Shown: positions 16,368 through 25,390 of the stretch, piece by piece | How the letters are laid out: each line of letters begins with the position of its first letter | How positions within the stretch are numbered: the stretch's first letter is position 1 | Assembly: GCF_009928685.1 (NCBI RefSeq) | Contig: NZ_WWEO01000041.1 | Span: 434,001 to 498,000, forward strand | DNA length: 64,000 bases | Source: Mucilaginibacter agri | Lineage (GTDB): Bacteria; Bacteroidota; Bacteroidia; Sphingobacteriales; Sphingobacteriaceae | Reading direction: 5' to 3' | The notes under the pieces: generated by a model | Told to the model about the DNA's origin: nothing | What the model saw: the letters and a program-made list of their open reading frames with translations, nothing else | Database searches by the model: none | Position numbers and translations under genes: made by a program

Positions 16368-17063
16368 TTATTTCGACCACTCTTTTATAAAATCGGCATA
16401 ATTGTTACCTACCGGCAGCTCAACACTAGGTAGTTTTACTTTGCGATTATGGATAGATCCAATCTGTGATTTGGCAACAGCGTAGCTGCGGTGAATGCGT
16501 ACAAACTGATTGGCTGGTAATTTTTCCAACACACTTTTTAACGACATGAGGGTGAGGATCGGTTTCTCGGAATTGAGCAGGTAGATCTTAATATAATCTT
16601 GCATGCTTTCAATGTATTCGATATCCTTGAGTACAATTTTGATCATCCGGTACTCTGAGTGTACATACAACGATTCGTCTTCGGTGACCTCGGCACTTTT
16701 GTATTTGGCATAATCGAGCGCCTTATTGACAGCGGCCGAAAAGCGTTTGAGGTTGATGGGCTTCAGCAAATAATCCAATGCCTGCAATTCAAATCCTTCG
16801 AAAGCGAAGTTCTTGTGCGCGGTGGTAAATATCACCATGGGCTTTTCTACCAATGCGCGCACCAGGTCTACACCGGTAATGTCGGGCATATCAATATCGA
16901 TAAACAGGAGATCGACTTTATTCTTTTTCAAAAATTCAGCCCCCGATACCGCATCCTCAAAAGTACGCAGCAATTGCAGCGACGGAAATTCCGAAATGTA
17001 CTTTTTCATTATCTCCAGCGCCAGTGGCTCGTCGTCTATGGCTACACATTTTAAAGTCGTCAT
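16368..17063 (-). CDS. LytTR-family response regulator
   Basis: A 231-residue response regulator. The receiver domain (1 to about 120) has acidic residues D10-D11-E12, phosphoacceptor D56 in F-I-D-I-D-M-P, T80-type switch (F-T-T-A-H) and the K of L-L-K-P. The LytTR DNA-binding domain (about 135-231) has Y-I-E-S-M-Q-D-Y-I-K-I-Y, F-V-R-I-H-R-S-Y and the terminal P-V-G-N-N-Y segment. It follows the sensor kinase by 3 bp, forming a two-gene operon. LytTR proteins bind direct repeats about 21 bp apart; three such elements occur nearby upstream of envelope genes. That this protein binds them is inference. Confidence 0.95.
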   Translation of the reverse strand: MTTLKCVAIDDEPLALEIMKKYISEFPSLQLLRTFEDAVSGAEFLKKNKVDLLFIDIDMPDITGVDLVRALVEKPMVIFTTAHKNFAFEGFELQALDYLLKPINLKRFSAAVNKALDYAKYKSAEVTEDESLYVHSEYRMIKIVLKDIEYIESMQDYIKIYLLNSEKPILTLMSLKSVLEKLPANQFVRIHRSYAVAKSQIGSIHNRKVKLPSVELPVGNNYADFIKEWSK

Positions 17064-17066
17064 ACG

Positions 17067-18269
17067 CTAACAATCAATTTCTAAATTCACCGTGAACAGA
17101 CCATCATTGGTACTGATATCTAATTTATGTTTGCCCGGGTAAATATGCTGCAGGCGGCGTTTGGTGTTCGAGATACCGATACCCTTGCGTTTACTGACCG
17201 ATACAGAAGTTTCAAAAATGGGATTCTGGCAAAAGAAATTTATCTTCTTGTCTTCTACATTTAAGCTGATATCAATTACCCCGGCTTCGTGTTTACTTAC
17301 ACCGTATTTAAATACGTTTTCTATAAATGTCATCAAAACCAGGGGGGCTATCCTTTGATTTATGATGCGGCCCGAAATATTAAAATTGAGTTTGGTTGTT
17401 TTACCCAAACGCAGGCGTTGCAGGTCTATGTAGTCATTAATACAATCAATCTCGCTTTGCAGCAATACGTAATCTGCACCAACCTCATCGGTAACATAAC
17501 GCATAATGTTAGAGAGTTTCATAATACTCTCGGAGGTATGCTCACTATCTGTCACTGATAGGGCGTAAATATTATTGAGCGTATTGAACAAAAAATGCGG
17601 ATTGATCTGCGCTTTCAGGAACGACAGTTCGGCATGGGCCTTTTCGGCTTCAGCGCGCACAACCATACGTTCCGTTAGCTGCCACTTTTGTACCGTGCTT
17701 ACTGCAGTGCTAAGCCCGATAACGATAATGAAAATAAACAGCCCAACCATATCTATGTTGCCCGACTGATGTATGAATATGATTTTGTTCGATTGCTTAA
17801 ACCGTGGATCCTGCATACGCATATCCTGGTGAGGTAGCGGGCCAAAGGGTAATCCTTTTACACCGGGCGCTGAGGTGTCGCTGCCGATAGATGGAATCGA
17901 TGTATCGTGCCCCGGTGTAATTGGCGGCGCTGTTTGTGAGGTGGCAAATCTGGTGTTTTTAAGCAGATTGTTCTCCAACAGGTTATCAAAAGGCTGCAAA
18001 AAATACACAAAACCCAAAAGTATTAAAATGATGATGCCGTAATGGATATACTTCTTTTTAAATACAAAGCGAGGCACCAGATACCAGGCATTTAAGTAAA
18101 ACATAAAAATATACGTTAAACAAAACAGCCAGTAAAAGGGCGAGAAAAGCACCACAAAAGCACTGCTGCGGGTTTCCTGCGTTTTGTTCATAAACAATAA
18201 CGGGAAGCCCAGGAAGATTAACCATCCGGCAGCATGTATAAAAAATGTAGGTGCTTTAGAGCGAGCCAT
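17067..18269 (-). CDS. LytS/YehU-type sensor histidine kinase
   Basis: A 400-residue membrane kinase. Four hydrophobic segments are visible: three within residues 8-95 and one at about 172-192. Between the third and fourth is a Pro/Ser-rich loop (about 100-170) that is likely periplasmic and may be the sensor. A short coiled segment precedes the His_kinase domain with phosphoacceptor H225 in Q-I-N-P-H-F-L-F-N-T-L-N. An HATPase region follows with F-I-E-N-V-F-K-Y-G (N box) and G-I-G-I-S-N-T-K-R-R-L. It is the partner of the LytTR regulator encoded 3 bp downstream. A TAnnTTTG-like element on the minus strand at 18288-18295 could be its promoter. The signal is unknown. Confidence 0.93.
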   Translation of the reverse strand: MARSKAPTFFIHAAGWLIFLGFPLLFMNKTQETRSSAFVVLFSPFYWLFCLTYIFMFYLNAWYLVPRFVFKKKYIHYGIIILILLGFVYFLQPFDNLLENNLLKNTRFATSQTAPPITPGHDTSIPSIGSDTSAPGVKGLPFGPLPHQDMRMQDPRFKQSNKIIFIHQSGNIDMVGLFIFIIVIGLSTAVSTVQKWQLTERMVVRAEAEKAHAELSFLKAQINPHFLFNTLNNIYALSVTDSEHTSESIMKLSNIMRYVTDEVGADYVLLQSEIDCINDYIDLQRLRLGKTTKLNFNISGRIINQRIAPLVLMTFIENVFKYGVSKHEAGVIDISLNVEDKKINFFCQNPIFETSVSVSKRKGIGISNTKRRLQHIYPGKHKLDISTNDGLFTVNLEIDC

Positions 18270-18332
18270 TATTTATTAAGGTATTTTCAAAAATAGTATA
18301 TGCGGTATGTATTGTTTGCATGCCTCTGCTTT

Positions 18333-21149
18333 TTATCTCACAATGGTTAAACTGCCCGACATTACACTTCGCCCATTTTTAGGGTTGATGACATAATAAT
18401 ATACCCCTACGGGTAAATCACTGCCGCGGTAAGTGCCATCCCATGGCGCAGGGTAGCCTACTGAAGAGTATACCTTCTCGCCGTAGCGGCTAAAAATGTC
18501 AACCGTAGCATTTGGATAACTATCTAAATATTTAATTACCCAGGTATCGTTGCGGCCGTCGCCGTTGGGGGTAAAAGTATTAGGTACTATGGGAGCTTTT
18601 AATACTGATACAAAAACTTGTACAGAAGCCGAGCACCCTTGTGCCGAAGTAGCCGTTAGCGTGTAATAAGTATCGTCTGTAGGGTTAGCCACCGGGTTTA
18701 AAATTGTGGCGTCACTTAACCCTGTTGCCGGCACCCATTTATAGGTAAGGCCACTTGCAGGCGATGCCGTGGCATTAATAGTAAGTTGCCCGCCTTCTAA
18801 TACGGTAAGTGTGGTCGGTGCGGTAATAACCGGCGTAGCATTTACGGTAACCTGTTGCGATGATGTATAGGTACAGCCACTTTGAGCAGTAAATAGATAA
18901 TTGATGGTAAACGTGCCCACCCCTGCCGTTGCCGGATTGAATAGGCCTGTTGATGAAACCCCTGTGCCGCTAAATACGCCCGTGCCTGTAAATCCTTGTT
19001 TATCTTCTGTTATCTGAACCGGCGCAGATTCCTGGCATATGGAGCCGATTGCAGAAAGCGTAACGCTTGGATTAGCATTAATAGTGATGGTTTTATCATA
19101 AGGGTTGCTCACGCAAGTTTCACCCGAATACACAATCATACGTACGTGATAATTCTTAGTCAAAGGCGAATTAAATACACCATAATTATGGGTGTACTTA
19201 CCATCGGCAGGTATGGTGTTGTCGCTACGGGTGTACGTTGTGGCATCTGTAGGGTGGTTGTCGTAATCGTAATAGAAAATAACTTTGGTGATGTTCCCAA
19301 AATCAACCGAGGCGGTATTGTCAAATACAACAGCATCGCCGCTGCAAAGGTTGTTAACGTTTTCTACCGTAAACCCCGATACCGGTGTTGCGCCGTTCAC
19401 AGTAAAAGGCTTAGACACAGTCGCCGCTGTACAGCCATATTTTGACTTTACGGTTAATGTAACCGTGTAATTATTAGCCTGTGAATATTTGTGTTTGGGG
19501 TTTTTCTCCGTTGAAGTGTTAGGATTAGCCGAAGTTGCATTGCTATCGCCAAAGTTCCATAAATAGGTAAATTCCGATTGAGTGTTGTCGCTAATGGTTG
19601 ATAGATCGTTAAACTGCGCGTAAGCATCAGAAAGGCAAATATCCGGTAGCGAAAAATCAACAACAGGCAAAGGGCTAATCGTAATAGTTTGTGGTAGCGC
19701 ATCACTTAAGCAGGTTCCGGATGCAACCTGTAAAGTAATATTGTATTGCCCAGCCGTGGTGTAGATATGTGTAAATGGCGTGTTAGTAGTACGTGTCTCC
19801 GTTGTGCCGTCGCCATAATCCCAAATCCATTGCGTAATTGCGCCGCTGGCATTGGCTGAATTATCTGTTAATGTTACCTGCTGACCCACACAAGCGGGTG
19901 TAGTAAAAGTGAAGCCGGCAACCGGTTTGGCGTTGATATGAATTTGCTGCGTTGTGAACGAAGTACAGGTGCTGCTGCCTACAGTGAGTTTTACCGTATA
20001 ATCGCCGGGAATGGCATAAGTATGAACCGGGTTTGGGTCTGTTGAAGTCTGCCCGTCTCCAAAGTCCCATGTTCGCGAATCTATAGTGCCACCGGCAATC
20101 GTTGAGTTATCAGTAAACGTTATGGGGCTACCTAAACACCCCGAGTTATTATTAGAAAAACCGGCTACAGGCCCTGCCGATACGGTTAGCGTCAAATTAT
20201 TAGAAGCTACCACACAGCTCGCTGAACCAATATTATCTGTTGTGGCGGAAACTAAGCGGTACAAATAAGTTCCGGCTGTGGTTGGTGCAGTTATCGGATA
20301 GCTGGTTTGCGTGCTTGCTGCGCTGAGGTCCGTCCAGGCACCATTAATGTAGGCCTGTAGTTTTTGCTCATAGCCACTGGCCAGAGTGCTGGTTGCATTG
20401 ATGGTGTAAGTTTGTGCCGAACCTGCACAAGTAGTTTGGGTTGTACTGGTGTTTTGTGTAAACACAGCCGATACGGTTGAGCCATAAGGACTAAAAGTAA
20501 TGTCGTCCACAGCAAAGTCGTTGCCAACGGTGCCGCTCGCATTGCTTACTAGTTTAATAATTACGGTTTCGTTGCCCGATGGAAGGCTAAAGTTGGCTGT
20601 GTAATTGTGCCAGGTATTGCCGGTTGGTACATCGCCAGTTGATATGCCCGTACCTAATTCGGTAATGCCATCGGCAGCATAAAGGTGAAAAACCATATTG
20701 GGCGAAATGCCATTGCTGGATAATACGTTTTTTATCCAAACCCCAAACTGATATTGCGTGTTACCGCACAGACCGGTAACCTTGCGGGTAAAAACCGTAC
20801 CGGCCTGAATATTTCCGTTAACCACCATCATATAACCGGTGGTTTGGTGGCCGTTGGTTTCATAATCGTGGTCGTAGCTGGTAACAAAACTTCCGTGCAC
20901 ACTTGTATTAACCTGATTTGTAATCGTGTAATAGTTTTCACCAATCTCTCCACTGGCGGCATAAGTGTATGTAGTGCTGCCCGAATCGGCTGCCAACGCT
21001 CCTGCACGCGTTGCCGTTCCCGATCCGAAAGTGATCTTCACCACAGGGTCGCCTAAACTTTGGGCCTGCGAAAACTCACTTAGTAATATCAGTATTAAAG
21101 TAATTAAGAGTATGTAAGAAAGACGGTTAAGTTTTGGCAAGCCGGGCAT
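18333..21149 (-). CDS. PKD-repeat secreted protein with gliding-motility C-terminal domain (T9SS type B cargo)
   Basis: A 938-residue exported protein. A signal peptide ends in F-S-Q-A-Q. A lectin-like N-terminal part (about 35-230) has the G-x-D-F-A-V-D-D-I-T-F signature. Next come Ig-like segments and several PKD domains with W-D-F-G-D-G, W-D-Y-G-D-G and W-N-F-G-D-S (about 340-590). The last 85 residues (P-N-T-F-T-P-N-G-D-G-R-N-D to the end) are the type B sorting signal of T9SS, including W-D-G-T and G-V-Y-Y-Y-V. The protein should be secreted to the surface with help from the PorP/SprF-like neighbour. I choose ATG 21149 over GTG 21152. A strong 34-nt element lies 52 bp upstream. The ligand is unknown. 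Confidence 0.93.
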   Translation of the reverse strand: MPGLPKLNRLSYILLITLILILLSEFSQAQSLGDPVVKITFGSGTATRAGALAADSGSTTYTYAASGEIGENYYTITNQVNTSVHGSFVTSYDHDYETNGHQTTGYMMVVNGNIQAGTVFTRKVTGLCGNTQYQFGVWIKNVLSSNGISPNMVFHLYAADGITELGTGISTGDVPTGNTWHNYTANFSLPSGNETVIIKLVSNASGTVGNDFAVDDITFSPYGSTVSAVFTQNTSTTQTTCAGSAQTYTINATSTLASGYEQKLQAYINGAWTDLSAASTQTSYPITAPTTAGTYLYRLVSATTDNIGSASCVVASNNLTLTVSAGPVAGFSNNNSGCLGSPITFTDNSTIAGGTIDSRTWDFGDGQTSTDPNPVHTYAIPGDYTVKLTVGSSTCTSFTTQQIHINAKPVAGFTFTTPACVGQQVTLTDNSANASGAITQWIWDYGDGTTETRTTNTPFTHIYTTAGQYNITLQVASGTCLSDALPQTITISPLPVVDFSLPDICLSDAYAQFNDLSTISDNTQSEFTYLWNFGDSNATSANPNTSTEKNPKHKYSQANNYTVTLTVKSKYGCTAATVSKPFTVNGATPVSGFTVENVNNLCSGDAVVFDNTASVDFGNITKVIFYYDYDNHPTDATTYTRSDNTIPADGKYTHNYGVFNSPLTKNYHVRMIVYSGETCVSNPYDKTITINANPSVTLSAIGSICQESAPVQITEDKQGFTGTGVFSGTGVSSTGLFNPATAGVGTFTINYLFTAQSGCTYTSSQQVTVNATPVITAPTTLTVLEGGQLTINATASPASGLTYKWVPATGLSDATILNPVANPTDDTYYTLTATSAQGCSASVQVFVSVLKAPIVPNTFTPNGDGRNDTWVIKYLDSYPNATVDIFSRYGEKVYSSVGYPAPWDGTYRGSDLPVGVYYYVINPKNGRSVMSGSLTIVR

Positions 21150-21200
21150 CACAAATTTTATTTAATCTAAAATTGGCGCTTTGCATACCCGCGGGCAATA

Positions 21201-21234
21201 ATGTATCGTTAAACGCGCCTTATGTGTAGACGAA
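21201..21234 (-). promoter_or_regulatory. Putative LytTR-type 34-nt element upstream of the PKD gene
   Basis: On the minus strand it is TTCGTC-TA-CACAT-N13-CGATACAT, with YACAT/ATACAT half-sites 21 bp apart. It differs from the copy at 22556 in only a few spacer positions. It lies 51 bp upstream of the PKD gene start. Confidence 0.6.
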
Positions 21235-21361
21235 AGGATTGGGGGACTTGTGGTTGAGAAGACGGGAGACAAAGGAAAAGGGGTGAAAGCCAGTGCGAAA
21301 ATAAACACGGCTTGTAGAAAAGGAGAAAAACAATTTGCTAATCGGCCTTTTGTCCAAAAAT

Positions 21362-22387
21362 CTAAAAGGTATGCATTGGGCAGGTAACCTTGTAGCGGTT
21401 GTTAAGCAGTATGCCAATCACAATTTCGTGAGTGCCGTTGCTTACCGTGTTGAGGGCCGATGTGGTAACGTCGTAAGAGTATCCTACGTTAATAAGCGAA
21501 CTTATATTGAACCCTGCCAGGGCAGAAAAAGAGTCATTATGCCGGTAAGCTCCACCAAACCAAAACCTGTCTCGGAAGGCTAGTTTACCGGTAATGTCAT
21601 ACGAAGTTGGCGTAGGCTTAATTAGCTTTACCATTACCGATGGCATAAATGATACATCGTCTGATATAAACAATTTAACCCCCGACGTAAAGAAATAATG
21701 CGGTACGGTTTGGCCTTGATTATATACCGAAGTGTTGGTGCTGAAATATAAATTTTGCTTCAATAATTGCTGCGCAGATGCACCGACGTAAAAGTTAGAA
21801 GTGTAGATCCAGATACCTGCGCCAACGTCGGGCTTCCACTGACTAATATTGTTGTTGGCAATAGCCGGATCTATAGAGCTGTCGTCGCCCAGGAATATAT
21901 CCGCAACATTTAAGCCCACATGGCTTACCCCTGCCGATACCCCTACCGACATATTCCATTTAGGGCTTAACCCCAGGTGATAGGCATAGGTAGCATCTAT
22001 GTTGGTTTCGGTAAGCGGCCCGGCCTTATCATTTACCACCATTAAGCCGATACCATGGTGGGGTTCTGCTGCCATATAGTCACGAACATACGAGCGGCCA
22101 AGCGGATTTTCGGAGCCGCCCGCGGGCGAGGCGGTTGCATCGCCCTGTAAAAACTGATTACCTATAGGCGCGTTGATGGTTAGATAAGAAGTTGTTGGTG
22201 CGCCGGTTAATCCGGTCCATTGTTTACGATATCCTAATTTAAGATCGGTGTAATTCTCGATACCGGTTACCGCTGGGTTAAGCAGATAGTTGTTAAAAAC
22301 GTATTGAGTGTACTGCGGACGCTGCTGGCCAATGGCCAGGTTTGCAATTGTTAAAAGAAACAACACTAATCTTAAAACTCTATTCAT
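21362..22387 (-). CDS. PorP/SprF-family T9SS membrane protein
   Basis: A 341-residue protein with a signal peptide (V-L-F-L-L-T-I-A-N-L-A-I-G-Q) followed by the hallmark Q-Y-T-Q-Y-V-F-N-N-Y-L-L-N-P-A of the PorP/SprF family. It also has L-G-Y-R-K-Q-W-T-G and a barrel-like remainder ending in I-L-L-N-N-R-Y-K. Family members sit in the outer membrane and serve secretion or anchoring of type B cargo, here the PKD protein encoded 212 bp downstream. The reverse order, cargo first, is more common. A 34-nt element and a strong hairpin lie upstream. Confidence 0.94.
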   Translation of the reverse strand: MNRVLRLVLFLLTIANLAIGQQRPQYTQYVFNNYLLNPAVTGIENYTDLKLGYRKQWTGLTGAPTTSYLTINAPIGNQFLQGDATASPAGGSENPLGRSYVRDYMAAEPHHGIGLMVVNDKAGPLTETNIDATYAYHLGLSPKWNMSVGVSAGVSHVGLNVADIFLGDDSSIDPAIANNNISQWKPDVGAGIWIYTSNFYVGASAQQLLKQNLYFSTNTSVYNQGQTVPHYFFTSGVKLFISDDVSFMPSVMVKLIKPTPTSYDITGKLAFRDRFWFGGAYRHNDSFSALAGFNISSLINVGYSYDVTTSALNTVSNGTHEIVIGILLNNRYKVTCPMHTF

Positions 22388-22436
22388 GCTGTGCGCGCGG
22401 ATTAAAACTGGTAACGTCTTACTTGAATATACGATA

Positions 22437-22465
22437 AATAAGCACCTGCAAAACAGGTGCTTATT
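22437..22465. other. Perfect 12-bp hairpin in the PorP/SprF leader region
   Basis: AATAAGCACCTG and CAGGTGCTTATT flank a 5-nt loop. On the minus strand it falls 50 bp upstream of the PorP/SprF start and downstream of the 34-nt element, so it could form in the leader RNA. The T-run that follows is interrupted (TTTATC), so terminator function is uncertain; attenuation is possible. Confidence 0.6.
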
Positions 22466-22555
22466 GAGAAAATACTATATACCCGGAAACTCGATCGCAT
22501 ACAACAATCCTGGTATACGGTTTAAAAGTGCTTAAACGCGTCAGTCAGGACAAAA

Positions 22556-22589
22556 ATGTATCGGTAAACGGGGTTTATGTATAGACGAA
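22556..22589 (-). promoter_or_regulatory. Putative LytTR-type 34-nt element upstream of PorP/SprF
   Basis: On the minus strand it is TTCGTC-TA-TACAT-N13-CGATACAT, the clearest copy of the element. It is 169 bp upstream of the PorP/SprF start and 85 bp from the divergent sugar-kinase gene. Confidence 0.6.
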
Positions 22590-22673
22590 TAAAACATATA
22601 CAATGTAAATATTTAGTTAAATACTTTTAGAATATTTATTTTGCCCCTTACTAAAATTTTTTTCCGCATTAAG

Positions 22674-23543
22674 ATGAGATATGATATTTGCTGCATAGGC
22701 CATATTACACTGGATAAAGTAGTTACCAGCCATGGAGAAAAGTTTATGGCCGGTGGCACTTCGTTCTACTTTTCAAACGCCATCAGCCAAATGGATCTGA
22801 AATACATTCTGGTAACTGCCATTGCAGAAACCGAAATTCATTATGTAAAAGACCTGGAAAGGAAGGGCATTGAAGTAAAAGTGCTGCCTAGTGAGCATAC
22901 GGTATTCTTCGAAAATATTTACGACGAAGATCAGGATCATCGCACACAACGCGTACGCCAGCAGGCCGACCCGTTTTCGCCGGATCAACTCCTGGATGTG
23001 GATGCCGAAATATTTCACCTGGGCCCGTTGGTTTCTGGCGATATCCCTGTTGATGTAATTAAGGAACTGGCTAAACGCGGCAAGGTATCGTTAGACATAC
23101 AAGGCTATTTGCGCGAGGTGAAAGACGAAAAAGTACATCATATAGATTGGGCTGCCAAGCGCGAAGCACTGGCTCATGTTGCCATTTTAAAGGTAAATGA
23201 TGATGAAATGAAGGTAATTACCGGTGCAAATGATATAGAAGCCGGCGCAAAAATGTTAGCCGACTGGGGTGTTAAAGAAGTAGTAATAACACTGGGCAGC
23301 AAGGGCTCTGTTATTTATGCCGATGGTGTGTTTTACACCATTCCGGTTTATAAACCAGCGGTAATTACTGATGCTACCGGTTGCGGCGATACCTATATGG
23401 CTGGTTATCTTTATAAGCGTGTAAAGGGAGCCGATATACAACGGGCTGGCGAATTTGCTTCGGCTATGGCAGGCTTAAAAATCCAGTCATCGGGGCCGTT
23501 TGAGGGAACGGAAGACGAGGTATTAACGTTCTTGAAAAAATAA
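22674..23543 (+). CDS. PfkB-family carbohydrate/nucleoside kinase
   Basis: A 289-residue ribokinase-like kinase. It starts with I-C-C-I-G-H-I-T-L-D-K-V and has G-G-T-S-F-Y-F-S near residue 25. The family signature near the C-terminus is T-D-A-T-G-C-G-D-T-Y-M-A-G-Y, with the catalytic base Asp in G-C-G-D. I prefer the ATG at 22674, because the upstream alternative at 22641 adds 11 non-family residues. The gene stands alone and converges on the DUF1080 gene through a shared terminator. Substrate is not predictable; sugars, nucleosides or inositols are all known in the family. Confidence 0.88.
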   Translation: MRYDICCIGHITLDKVVTSHGEKFMAGGTSFYFSNAISQMDLKYILVTAIAETEIHYVKDLERKGIEVKVLPSEHTVFFENIYDEDQDHRTQRVRQQADPFSPDQLLDVDAEIFHLGPLVSGDIPVDVIKELAKRGKVSLDIQGYLREVKDEKVHHIDWAAKREALAHVAILKVNDDEMKVITGANDIEAGAKMLADWGVKEVVITLGSKGSVIYADGVFYTIPVYKPAVITDATGCGDTYMAGYLYKRVKGADIQRAGEFASAMAGLKIQSSGPFEGTEDEVLTFLKK

Positions 23544-23594
23544 GATCTAAAAAAGAAAGCCCCCGAGTATTCGAGGGCTTTCTTTTTTAGATCT
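23543..23594. terminator. Long bidirectional terminator shared by convergent genes
   Basis: A 52-bp palindrome with one mismatched pair and a 4-nt loop. The GC core (GCCC and CCGA arms) is flanked by A6 and T6 runs and by AGATCT at both ends, so it works as a terminator on both strands. The last base of the kinase stop codon (23541-23543) lies in it, and the DUF1080 stop codon (23587-23589) is wholly inside it. Confidence 0.9.
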
Positions 23595-24282
23595 CTCTGA
23601 TCTTTATATTACGAAAGGCCACTTCGTGATTATGATCTTGCAGGGCAATTTTACCTTTAGGGTAAGCTGCAAAATCTTTCCAGGTTTTAAATTTACTGTT
23701 GTTGATCAGCTCCTTCCACTCCGGGCTGCCCATTTGTACATTGATCACTTCTTTGCCATTAAGCCAGAAGATCAGGTGGCCGTCTTTTTTAGAGATTTTA
23801 GCGGTATTCCATTCACCCGCCGGTTTAGCAGATGCAACGGCAGGGGCTTTCATATCATATAACGATCCGGCAAGGTGGTTCGCCTTTTTATTGTCTTCTG
23901 CTTTCTCGTTATCCAATACCTGCATTTCTATACCAGATAAGTAGGTTTGGCTCAAAGCAGGGTCTTCGTGTACGCCGAAAATGATACCGCTGTTTCCTTC
24001 TGGCGAAATTTTCCAGTCTACCGAAAGTTCATAGTTTTCGTATTCTTTGTCGGTCACCAAGTCGCCCTGGCCTTCAGCTTTAGGGTCTAAGGTTAAGGCA
24101 CCATCACTTACCTTCCAGGCAGCACTGGCTTCGGGTTTTAAATAGGTATGCCAACCGGTGGTGGTTTTACCATCGAATAATAAATGCCAGCCTTGCTGTT
24201 GTTCTTTTTTAGATAATTGGTTTTGTGCCGATGCGCTATAAGTCATAGCTAACGCACCCAGCAATACAAACAGGTTTTTCAT
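23587..24282 (-). CDS. DUF1080 (3-keto-disaccharide hydrolase) domain protein, secreted
   Basis: A 231-residue protein with a signal peptide (LLGALAMTYSASAQ) and a single DUF1080 jelly-roll domain. Visible motifs are G-W-H-L-L-F-D-G-K-T-T-T-G-W, Y-E-N-Y-E-L-S-V-D-W-K, G-N-S-G-I-I-F-G-V-H-E, and G-E-W-N-T-A-K with a C-terminal I-A-L-Q-D-H-N-H-E-V-A-F-R-N-I-K-I-R. This is a concanavalin-like fold common in Bacteroidota; some members cleave 3-keto-glycosides. It is probably periplasmic or surface located. The exact sugar substrate is unknown. Confidence 0.9.
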   Translation of the reverse strand: MKNLFVLLGALAMTYSASAQNQLSKKEQQQGWHLLFDGKTTTGWHTYLKPEASAAWKVSDGALTLDPKAEGQGDLVTDKEYENYELSVDWKISPEGNSGIIFGVHEDPALSQTYLSGIEMQVLDNEKAEDNKKANHLAGSLYDMKAPAVASAKPAGEWNTAKISKKDGHLIFWLNGKEVINVQMGSPEWKELINNSKFKTWKDFAAYPKGKIALQDHNHEVAFRNIKIREI

Positions 24283-24390
24283 TTATAGTAATTTTAGGTA
24301 TAATTAGAATGGCTGTAAGTTATACAGTTAATTTTAATCTCACAACCCAAGATTTAACTTAACCGAAAAGTTACGATAGAACATGTCGGC

Positions 24391-25377
24391 TTATGCAAGG
24401 GTTGCCGCTTCCTTATTATACTTATTGCGGTATTCGATAGGCGATAGCCCTGTTATTTTACGAAAGATGGTGCGAAAGGCTTTGGTGTCCGAATACCCAA
24501 CATCATACATTACCTCGTTGATATTTTTGCGGCTGGTTTCGAAGTTTTTCTTCGCAGCTTCTATTTTTACCCTTTGAATGTATTCTATTACGGTATTAGA
24601 AGTTGCTTTCTTAAACCGGCGCTCCAGGTTACGGCGACCAAGCGCCAGCATGCCAGCCAATTGGTCTACAGTGATTTTATCCTGAAAGTTTTTCTCAATA
24701 AATACCTGCGCTTTTTTTATCGGCTCGTCCTCATGCGTTTTTTGACCCTGAAAGATTATGAATGGCGATTGGCTATCCCGGTCGATATCAATCATAAACG
24801 CTTTGGACATCAGGATGGCTACATCCCGGCCGGCATATTTTTCGACGAGGTACAGTAATAGATTGAGATAAGAATAGGCCCCGCCACTTGTATAAATGCC
24901 GTCTTCTTCGGTCATTATTTTATCGTCCACCAGGTTTACATCCGGGTACATGCGCCTAAACTCGTTGGCCAGTTTCCAGTGCGTGGCGCATTGCTTGCCC
25001 TTCAGCAAGCCGGTTTGGGCTAAAAAGAAAGCGCCTATGCAATAGCTGGCTACTTCGGCCCCGTTCTTATATTGTTTTACTACCCAGGGTAGCAAATCCT
25101 TGTTCATCTCCAACGCAGCAGGCAGGTTACCGTGCATGGCGGGAATAATGATCAGGTCTGTTTTCTTTACATCTTCAAACACTACATCCGGCTTTATGGT
25201 AAACAGCCCGTTGCGCTGCTTCGCCTCCGTTGCCAGGCCCACCATTTGTATATTAAACAAAGGTGCCTGCCTCATCTCGGCCCTCAGATTGTTTACCTCA
25301 GATAATATCTGAAAGGTACCCTCTATATTGCTAAGGCTGGAAGTGCCCTGCGGGATAAGTATGGATATATGTTTCAT
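24391..25377 (-). CDS. GlxA-like AraC-family regulator with DJ-1/PfpI domain
   Basis: A 328-residue transcription factor. Residues 1 to about 190 form a DJ-1/PfpI class I amidotransferase-like domain with a conserved nucleophile-position Cys in V-A-S-Y-C-I-G-A-F. The C-terminal 110 residues are an AraC helix-turn-helix pair (I-T-V-D-Q-L-A-G-M-L-A-L-G-R-R-N-L-E-R-R-F, then G-Y-S-D-T-K-A-F-R-T-I-F-R-K-x-T-G-L-S-P). I choose the ATG at 25377 (MKHISILIP). It is divergent from the VOC/DoxX cassette and a GACAATC/GATTGTC repeat lies between them, so it may control that cassette and itself. The ligand is unknown. Confidence 0.92.
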   Translation of the reverse strand: MKHISILIPQGTSSLSNIEGTFQILSEVNNLRAEMRQAPLFNIQMVGLATEAKQRNGLFTIKPDVVFEDVKKTDLIIIPAMHGNLPAALEMNKDLLPWVVKQYKNGAEVASYCIGAFFLAQTGLLKGKQCATHWKLANEFRRMYPDVNLVDDKIMTEEDGIYTSGGAYSYLNLLLYLVEKYAGRDVAILMSKAFMIDIDRDSQSPFIIFQGQKTHEDEPIKKAQVFIEKNFQDKITVDQLAGMLALGRRNLERRFKKATSNTVIEYIQRVKIEAAKKNFETSRKNINEVMYDVGYSDTKAFRTIFRKITGLSPIEYRNKYNKEAATLA

Positions 25378-25390
25378 GTAAATAAAGTTA

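Noticed and set aside
18996..19445. 149-codon plus-strand frame opposite the PKD gene
   Set aside because: Shadow of a well-supported secreted protein on the other strand; no start context or motif.
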